From Taudactylus pleione (Eukaryota > Chordata > Amphibia > Anura > Myobatrachidae), in contig JAUIMM010000646.1 of NCBI GenBank assembly GCA_031769625.1, positions 248,501-312,500 of the forward strand: a stretch of 64,000 nucleotides of DNA. The letters are read 5' to 3'. Positions within the stretch are counted from its first letter, which is position 1. Each line of letters opens with the position of its first letter. Positions 57,851 through 64,000 of the stretch are shown here, in pieces. Made by a program: the position numbers and the translations under genes. The notes beneath the pieces are model-generated. The model searched no databases. It had not been told where the DNA came from and worked only from the letters and a program-made list of their open reading frames with translations.

Positions 57851-58590
57851 TCACGGTGGATACCATGGACCCCAGGATCTGCATTGCTAAGTGAACTGAT
57901 ACTCTTCCATTGCGCAGCAATTTGCGCACCCGCAATAGAAAGACCCTTTGAGCCAGAGAATCCAATGGAGCCCCCAGATGTACCATCTGTTGAGTCGGAG
58001 AAAGAGAAGACTTTTTCCAATTGATTATCCAGCTGTGGTCCTGTAGACAGGCAATGGTCAGCTGGAGATGACGTTGTAACATTTCCCGAGACTGGGCTAA
58101 TATCAGGAGGTCATCCAAGTAGGGCTGTATCCTGACTCCTTGTTGCCTAAGATGAGCCGTCACAACTGCCATTATCTCGGTAAATACCCGAGGGTCTGTG
58201 GCCAGCCCGAAGGGTAGAGCCTGAAACTGGTAATGTTGCAGATTTACCACCAATCTCAGAAATCCTTGGTGAGATCGTGCAATAGGTACATGCAGATACG
58301 CATCTTGTATGTCCAGAGAAACCATGAAATCCCCAGGCTCCATTGCCAGCATAATTGACCGTAGGGTTTCCATACGGAACTTGGGCACATGGATAAACCT
58401 GTTGAGAGATTTCAGATTCAGAATACGGTGATGAGACCCATTTGGCTTCTGAATCAAAAATTAATTTGAATAATAACCCCTTCCCTGTTGGGCCAGAGGA
58501 ATGGGGATTATTACCCTTGAAACCAGCAGGGCACAAATAGCCTCTTGAAGGGCCATAGCCTTGACCGGGTCTGATGGAGGAGTTGCACAA
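57850..58590 (-). pseudogene. DIRS-like reverse transcriptase, frameshifted and truncated
   Basis: Reverse transcriptase that would copy element RNA into DNA. In minus-strand order: ALQEAICALLVSRVIIPIP just after gag; then a frame change near 58450; then KPNGSHHRILNLKSLNRFI; MVSLDIQDAYLHVPI with a catalytic-type Asp; LPFGLATDPRVFTEIMAVV; PYLDDLLILAQSRE with the YLDD catalytic pair; KSSLSPTQQMVHLGAPLDS; and ILGSMVSTV. The DIRS-type hallmarks (DAYLHVPI, LPFGLA..PRVFT, YLDDLLI) are clear. Sequence breaks off at MVSTV where the 1.36-kb segment begins, so the thumb and RNase H are absent. Confidence 0.9.
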
Positions 58591-58615
58591 AAAAAAACTT
58601 CTGAGGGAGATGCCT

Positions 58616-58770
58616 ATAGATTTCCCTATAGATTGTAAGCTTGCGAGCAGGGCCCTCTTACCCTTATGTATGTATGTCTTTTACAACCCATTATAATATA
58701 GCACAGCAAATTCTGTTGCACTTTACAATTTGAATCAACATTAATATAAGAAACTGTTAATAAATAAATA
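58616..58770 (+). mobile_element. 155-bp SINE-like or LINE-tail insertion with 6-bp target duplication
   Basis: Flanked by ATGCCT on both sides (58610-58615 and 58771-58776). It starts ATAGATTTCCCTATAGATTG, contains TGTAAGCTTGCGAGCAGGGC and ends GTTAATAAATAAATA. The AGATTGTAAGC...GCGAGCAGGGCCCTC wording is widespread in vertebrate genomes as a short interspersed repeat. It interrupts the gag reading of the DIRS-like element. Confidence 0.8.
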
Positions 58771-58776
58771 ATGCCT

Positions 58777-60000
58777 CTGAAACGAGAGAGCATATCCTTG
58801 AGACCACTTCTCAGACCCCAGCACCTGTTGTTGTCTGATGCCAGATGTAGGAAAACTGGAGAAGTCGACCTCCCACCCTGAGAGCCCGCAGGGAGAGGCC
58901 CGCCCCATCAGGTAATGGCTTATCGTCTGGCTTGGAAGCTGGACGTCTGGGCGACCATGATTTCTTATTCTGCATTCTGACCTTCCTGCGGGAATTATCT
59001 TGTCTGAAAAAAGACTGTCCCTTTGCCCTTCCTTGCGGGTGAAAGGTCCAAAACGAAGACTGCCTATATTTAGAGGTAGTCGCAGATGGCAATCCAGCAG
59101 ATTTTGCTGCGCCAAAGTAGACACTACGTTATCCAATTCTGGACCAAACAACATTTTTCCAGCAAAAGGCAGAGTTTGAAGGAATCTCTTAGACCCAATA
59201 TCTGCCTTCCAGGACCTTAACCAAAGGGTTCTGCGAGCCACAACCGAAGTTGCCGATAATCTAGAAGCCAGAAGTTCTGCGTCAATAACCGCTTCTTGCA
59301 TTTGGGAGAGAAAGGACAGTTGTTCTCTGGTAGCCTGTGGCATACTGTCTTCCAGAACTTTTGCCCATTCCTCCATCACCTTATCCTCCCCGGCTACGGC
59401 CATTGCCGACCGGGTAATAGCTCCAGACAATGAGAAAACTGATTTCAAACATGTTTCAAGTTTCCTATCTGTAACATTCTTGAGTGAGGATGCAGCTGAA
59501 ATAGGTATTGTAGAGCTCCTGATCAATCGTGCCACATGAGCTTCTACAGCCTGAGGGACTTCCCACTTAGTACATTCACCCGGTGAAAACAGGTATCGAG
59601 ATGTTAACTTCCTTGTAGCATGAAAGCATCTATGAGGAGTGCTCTATGCTTCAGCCATGAGGTCCGTAATCTGCTCAGACTGGGTATAGTAATCCTTTAC
59701 CACTTTCTGACGCCTAAAGACCAGAGTCTTAGATTTAGGCGGAACCTCTTCTTCCTCTATACTGAGGATGGATCTAACCGCTCTCACCAGAGAAGGGACA
59801 GCCACAGAGGATTGGTGGTCTTCCCCAGCCGAGAGAGACTCGGAAGAGGAACCATGTGTATCATCTGCTGATGTGTTACAATCCCCAGGCTGCACCTGGT
59901 GGGATACTCTCTTATGCCTGTGCTTAATAGTAACTGGTCTATTCGTTTGCACCACTTACTGACTAGCAGTAGATGTTTGAACCATACTCTGATTTGAGTG
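58777..60000 (-). pseudogene. DIRS-like gag, interrupted
   Basis: Structural protein gene of the DIRS-like element. Minus-strand pieces: an acidic N-terminal part (59644-59955) with SILSIEEEEVPPKSKTLVFR; a stop shortly after TDLMAEA; then 59535-58777 with RRTLWLRSWKADIGSKRFLQ, LPFAGKMLFGPELD and LSFQRH. The WLR.W..D..SK...LPF.G..LFG pattern is typical of DIRS gag as I recall it. The end of the open frame after LSFQRH comes from the 155-bp insertion; original sequence resumes left of 58610. Not functional. Confidence 0.85.
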
Positions 60001-60300
60001 AGCATAGGCACCCATCCAGAAAGGATGCATAGGGGGTATTTACATAGCAGGATGTAACTGCTGCGGGAACCCCATAGTGACAGGCAGTACCGGAGCTGCT
60101 ATGACATAACCTGAGACCAAGAGGACACCCAGGATGGCTCTACAGGAGCTGGGGTACTGGATTGGTGAGGTAGCCGTCTCCTATAACACACAAAGCACAC
60201 AAACCATCCTGTATGAAATCCTGAGCCGACAGGCCTGCTGAACAGGATTTACATGACACCAGGACATCTATGAAATAGTTATCACACAGCAATGGCAGAC

Positions 60301-61097
60301 AGGATGGCAGTTTAATAAACTATCAAATTAAAAATGTCAGTCATGATGCAAAGAACAGAGGTGCAAAATGGAAATGTCCTTGGGCCTTCCCACCCACTGT
60401 TCTGTTGTATACATTAAACAGGAAATGCGCAGTTTAACAAACCAATCACTTCAATGACTGGGACTGCCACTTGTGGCTGAAGTGATTGGTCAGTTTGGGC
60501 CCCCACAAAACAAGTTACCAATGGGCAGCTGACATTGCTGGCAATGATCACTACTTACACAAACTGGCTCTACAGAAGCAAGTTCTTAGAGGGTTGTTGG
60601 GGAACCAACATAAATACAGGCCAGGGCCTGAGCCTTTCGTTGCTACCGCTGTGGTGAATGGCATGTTAGCAATTTTTTCTGCACTAAACTTTATCTTTGT
60701 TAGAGGTGTTTTTTTATTTACCACTGTAAAATACTTTATGGGGGATTTTAGATGTTCTTACTGAAAGCCTCTATACCTTTGAGCATCAGCTTTAGAAGAG
60801 GACATTGAAGCAGTATCATCATGATGACTGTTGGTGACAGCAGCTGCAGGGCTAGTGCTTGGTTGCTGCTCCTGCTGTTTTTTTGATCGATTGTCATGTT
60901 CGACGGACACTTGAATTTTTATTCACAAAAAAGACCCCATGCCCACCGACTGCATGGTAGCCCTTGATCTACTGACTGTTATTGACTATTCTATCTCACA
61001 CAGACAGAATTACGGCCTGAATTTTATCACAAACAAAATTTTTAATTAAAAAAAAAGAAAGTGCCCACCGACTGCAACACACTGCGTAGTGGCCTTT
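60301..61097. other. Unassigned sequence between DIRS-like element and MITE
   Basis: CCAATCACTTCA / TGAAGTGATTGG (60442-60492) is an imperfect inverted repeat and may be a MITE remnant. 60770-60850 on the minus strand reads HHDDTASMSSSKADAQRYRG, followed by a GTAAGA-like donor. It is suggestive of a coding piece of an unidentified element, but too short to name. Confidence 0.35.
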
Positions 61098-61445
61098 GGG
61101 CCTGATTCAGCAAGGATCGCTACTGCAATTGCGGTAGCAATTGCGCACGCAGTTCTGCTGCAAAAGTATGCTAATAATTGCAAAGCACTCGCACGGTCAA
61201 CATGTAGACGCCCACTTCCCCTCTCGCACATCTGTAATACCTTGCAATCCAGCCAAACGTCGGTAACATCGAAGTACATCAAAGCCACTCACACATTTAA
61301 GGTAGTTCTGACCCTACAACTAAATTTCTAATTTTCCTGCACGCAATGACAGCTCAGGCTGTGTATGCCATCGCAGTGTATAATGTACGCACACAGTGGG
61401 AGCTCACGCTGTGTATGCCATCGCAGTGGCTAATTGCTGCACGCC
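61098..61445. mobile_element. MITE with GGGCCTGATTCAG left end, right end missing
   Basis: GGGCCTGATTCAGCAAGGAT at the left, followed by AATTGCGGTAGCAATTGCG palindromic sequence. A GTGTATGCCATCGCAGTG word occurs twice near 61360 and 61410. The right end is not seen before Gypsy gag sequence begins near 61446-61470. Confidence 0.6.
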
Positions 61446-62281
61446 CCTGGTCGGGCACTTCGGCCCTTGTGGCCGAATTGCCACATATTTGCCTGCTAAC
61501 TGGGCCACCATCTTCAAGCTGGTTGGCTTCCAGTCTAGCACCCACTCCTTCACCTCTGTGGCGCACCTGCGATAGTACTGCTCTTGGCACAGCAGATCAA
61601 TCAGTGCGTCCCAGGTAATGGCACCAGATCCCTTCACCCACTTAACCACGTACTGCCTCAGCTGGGTGGCGAACTGCTCATGGGTGCTGGTAGGGTTCTT
61701 GGGCAAGTCCCGGAACTTTTTCCTGTAGGACTCAGGAGTGACAAAGTATCGCTGTAGGAGGGCCCTTACGACTTCGTCATAGTCACCGCAGTCCTCGGTG
61801 GCCACTCCTCGATAGGCCTCTCCATGCAGTGTGGGCACCAGATGTCTGACCCACTCCTGCTTGGGTAAATCGTGTATTTTACAAGTCCTTTCAAATACTT
61901 GCAAATGTCCATCAATGTCCCCATCACTGTCTGCAAACTTGGCAAACTGTATACGGTCTGATCCCAGTACAGCAGTCTGCAACGGTTCTCGGGGTACCAA
62001 GGCCGGTGGTGCCTGCTCCCATGCCACATCCGAATGGCAAGCATGCGTTCCTGCTCCGTTGCCCTTTCTCCCAATACCGCTAGCCGATCTGCTAGGGTAT
62101 CCATTCCGCCCCCTCTGGGACGTTGGGATCCCGGCCATGCTGGGGAATGCTGGGAAACATAACTTCTGTGAGAGGGGGCGGGACTTGTTGCTCTCACCAC
62201 GTTCTGAGGAGCGTCCGTTGTTACGCCACCAGCACTTTCTACCTCCGTCTGGTGCAACTCCGTTCTGCTGTAATCAGCCAT
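61446..62281 (-). pseudogene. Gmr1-like Ty3/Gypsy gag, frameshifted and 3'-truncated
   Basis: Gag capsid gene of an LTR retrotransposon. The start at 62281 gives MADYSRTELHQTEVE. After about 80 residues the frame shifts near 62030, and the rest reads in a neighbouring frame: FAKFADSDGDIDGHLQVFER, then EWVRHLVPTLHGEAYRGVA, LLQRYFVTPESYRKKFRDL, TWDALIDLLCQEQYYRRC. This is the helical region known to be related to vertebrate SCAN domains, which arose from Gmr1-like gag. The reading runs into MITE sequence near 61446, so nucleocapsid and pol are missing. LTR sequence follows upstream on the same strand (62392 onward). Confidence 0.85.
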
Positions 62282-62391
62282 CCTGCGCGTTCTCCTGAAC
62301 TGTAGTTACTCCTCTCCTGAGTAACTCGGCTTCTCTCGTCGGGTGACTGAAAAGCTGCCTGGGATTATCCCACCGTTATGCCACCAATATC

Positions 62392-62865
62392 TGTGACCGA
62401 ATTACCTCGACCTAGCCACTCCTGATCACAGATTGGGGTTTTTGATCCCCACTGGGTCTTGGGGTATCAGGGATTCCTGCTTACTGTCAGTGACCGCCTG
62501 TCACTGACTCCACCCACTGCGCAGTGGGCAGGTATATAGCGGCCACCACCAAATTCCCACCATCGGCATTCGGAACTGCTTTTCACGTACTGAGGCTCCT
62601 ACTTCCGGCACCTGAAACCGCTTCCACCTGATCCCTCGCAATGGTCCAGGCTCTGCGCGGTAGCTGGCAGAGGGCTTGAGCTTTAGAGATGCTTGGCTCA
62701 ACCCAGAACAGCAGGAGAACGGAATAGCGTTTTGTGCAGTTCTGTTGGTCACAGGATGCAGATGCAGGCATAAGGCAAAGGTGTTTATTGCTCACAGTCT
62801 TGAAAAATACTCTTCCCTCAGCTTTAAGGGGTATAGCATACAGATTGCTTAACAGCAGTCTTGAT
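62392..62865 (-). mobile_element. 5' LTR of the Gmr1-like Gypsy element, truncated by Tc1 remnant
   Basis: Begins TGTGACCGAATTACC. Immediately outside, on the minus strand, is TTGGTGGCATAACGGTGGG, which has the TGG start of a tRNA primer-binding site. It shares long ordered blocks with 47040-47875, including GTCAGTGACCGCCTGTCACT and GTGTTTATTGCTC (AATAAA on minus). The outer part is replaced by Tc1-like sequence. Confidence 0.8.
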
Positions 62866-63065
62866 CTTAAAAAGTGGGAGGCACATATAGAAGCTGTTGT
62901 AATTCCTGCACCGTTCACCTGATTTGGATGTAATTACTCTCAAATTAAATCTGAAAGTCTGCAGTTAAAGCACATCTTGATTGTTTCATTTCAAAGCCAT
63001 TGTGGTGGTGAATAGTGGCCAAAATATGAAAATTCTGTCAATGTCCCAATATTTATGCACCTGAC

Positions 63066-63072
<7 letters not shown>
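62866..63072 (+). mobile_element. Tc1-like transposon 3' end
   Basis: AATTCCTGCACCGTTCACCT, GATTTGGATGTAATTACTCT, TTTCATTTCAAAGCCATTGT, then GTGGTGGTGAATAGTGGCC and the terminus CCCAATATTTATGCACCTGA ending CTGTA. This matches the 3' untranslated region and terminal repeat of Tc1-type elements common in fish and amphibians. No transposase remains. Confidence 0.85.

Positions 63073-63114
<42 letters not shown>
63073..63114. repeat. (TA)n microsatellite
   Basis: TGTGTG followed by about 17 TA dinucleotides. Confidence 0.95.
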
Positions 63115-63117
<3 letters not shown>

Positions 63118-63655
63118 GATAGAAGCACTGGAGAAGTTAGGGATGGCGTGTATATGTGTCCCAGAATCCTGTAGTATGTAGTTTAAGCCCCAGGAAAAGT
63201 TTTACAAACAGATCTGAGTGTCAGCTTTTGGTGAAAGCCGCAGAATGGGTCCTGGGGGTGTGGATGTGAGAGAGAAGGGAGGGCTCCATCCACAGGGCCG
63301 TTTCAGGCGTTAGGCCTTTCAACCTGAGAGCAGGCTAATTAGGGATTACACCTGGAAGTGGCTCAATATAGCTGTGTAAGAGTTTAGATGCAGTGTCTCA
63401 CACACCCTGGGGAGGACACAGAGGTTTGTTCAGAGACACTGGGACCTTTTGAAAGTGATGTTTGTGGTGAGGCAGTAGGCCTTGCCTCTTGTAGAGAGGA
63501 AATTACTGGTCTAGTCAGTGCCCAGCCGGGCTAGGATTTATTTTATGTTTGGTTTATTTGACTACTGGAGTTGCACAATAAAAACTGGTGCCGACCAGCT
63601 TGCATGAAAACCCACGACTGGAGTGCTGTTTCCTGGCTGCTGTGTGTAAGGATAT
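63115..63655 (+). mobile_element. Candidate LTR or retroelement fragment
   Basis: Starts TGTGATAGAAGCACTGG after the (TA)n tract and contains TTGCACAATAAAAACTGG (AATAAA at 63577), about 75 bp before TGTGTGTAAGGATATA. Size, TG start and polyadenylation signal position suit an LTR. No CA end or partner LTR was found. Confidence 0.35.
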
Positions 63656-64000
63656 ATATATATATATATTATAAGACCACAGTCCTGCCCTTATATTAAG
63701 GCTGTATCTAAAAAAACAGATATCTCCATGGAGAATTCCGAAGGGGGGAGAGGGTGTTTAAGGAGCTACACCTCAAAAGCTATAGGAGGTACGGATCTGA
63801 AATTTGGTATGGTCGGGTAGAACGGTCACTGGGTGCTGCATGCCAAATTTCAGGGCAAAAACATAAAAAATTAGGATTTGGGAGAAATCGAAAGCTCCAA
63901 CTGTCACATTTTTCTGACATTCTCAATTAGGAACCCTTTTCTGCTATAGTCTATGGGGGATTTTTGGGAAGGCAAAACTCAGGGTAGGGGTGAAATTTAG
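63656..64000. other. (TA)n then single-copy sequence with a short inverted repeat
   Basis: CTGAAATTTGGTATG and CATGCCAAATTTCAG (about 63798-63853) form a 12-15 bp inverted repeat around a ~25-base loop. Nothing else supported. Confidence 0.45.

Larger units (their letters stand above)
54640..60300 (-). mobile_element. Decayed DIRS-like (tyrosine recombinase) retrotransposon, with nested insertions
   Basis: Read on the minus strand, gag (right), reverse transcriptase (middle) and tyrosine recombinase (left) follow each other, the DIRS-group arrangement. All three are broken by frameshifts or stops. An inverted repeat pair at 54659-54722 and 54968-55035 lies just beyond the recombinase, where DIRS elements carry inverted terminal and internal complementary repeats. 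Two insertions interrupt it (56490-57850 and 58616-58770). Outer limits are estimates. Confidence 0.85.

Overview
Eukaryotic, vertebrate, most probably anuran amphibian DNA. The only host coding sequence I can support is one exon: 40247-40477 on the minus strand. It is exon 2 of an ERG-type voltage-gated potassium channel gene (KCNH2/KCNH6 class) and encodes the core of the N-terminal PAS domain. Its length (231 bp), its phases and both splice sites agree with the human KCNH2 exon 2. I found no exon 1 or exon 3, so the window is best read as exon 2 plus large parts of introns 1 (to the right, above 40.5 kb) and 2 (to the left, below 40.2 kb). The anuran assignment rests on the mix of transposons (DIRS-like, Gmr1-like Ty3/Gypsy, MITEs with GGGCCTGATTCAG ends, Tc1 and mariner remnants), on tandem-repeat-rich giant introns, and on recalled family resemblance; no database search was possible.

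Layout. About 56 percent of the window (roughly 36 kb) is tandem repeat in some fifteen arrays with unrelated or distantly related monomers: 78 bp (1-776), CA/TA-rich (1056-1770), 61 bp (3209-3637), 58/60 bp (4096-16086, about 205 copies), 34/68 bp (17118-17990), 55 bp (19390-22009), 72/73 bp (23208-25868), 42 bp (25869-26905), 72 bp (30536-36801, 87 copies with no length change), 40 bp (41487-42480), 43 bp (42822-44035), 57 bp (44993-46990), 35/42/44 bp (47876-49370), 50 bp (51285-52140), 54 bp (52791-54420) and a 30-bp coding minisatellite (55981-56370). Long open frames in these arrays mostly follow from the repeat length and are not annotated as genes.

Transposons fill much of the rest. 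A decayed DIRS-like tyrosine-recombinase retrotransposon lies on the minus strand at about 54.6-60.3 kb (gag, reverse transcriptase, recombinase). It is interrupted by a 155-bp insertion with a 6-bp target duplication and by a roughly 1.36-kb insertion that itself holds a MITE. A Gmr1-like Gypsy gag and LTR lie at 61.4-62.9 kb, with a related LTR at 47.0-47.9 kb. Five copies of a MITE group with GGGCCTGATTCAG termini lie between 39.5 and 61.4 kb. Other pieces are a mariner transposase fragment, a Tc1 3' end, a 758-bp element with inverted ends, a short palindromic MITE and a LINE 3' end.

Notable observations: satellites packed into the introns of an ion-channel gene; splice-signal-like words repeated hundreds of times in the channel's sense orientation; a 2149-codon open frame on the opposite strand bounded by plausible splice sites; a satellite that appears to derive from its neighbour by a 30-31 bp insertion; three separate arrays built from related monomers; a sequence-identical 570-bp duplication; and an in-frame 13-copy expansion of ten codons inside a recombinase gene.
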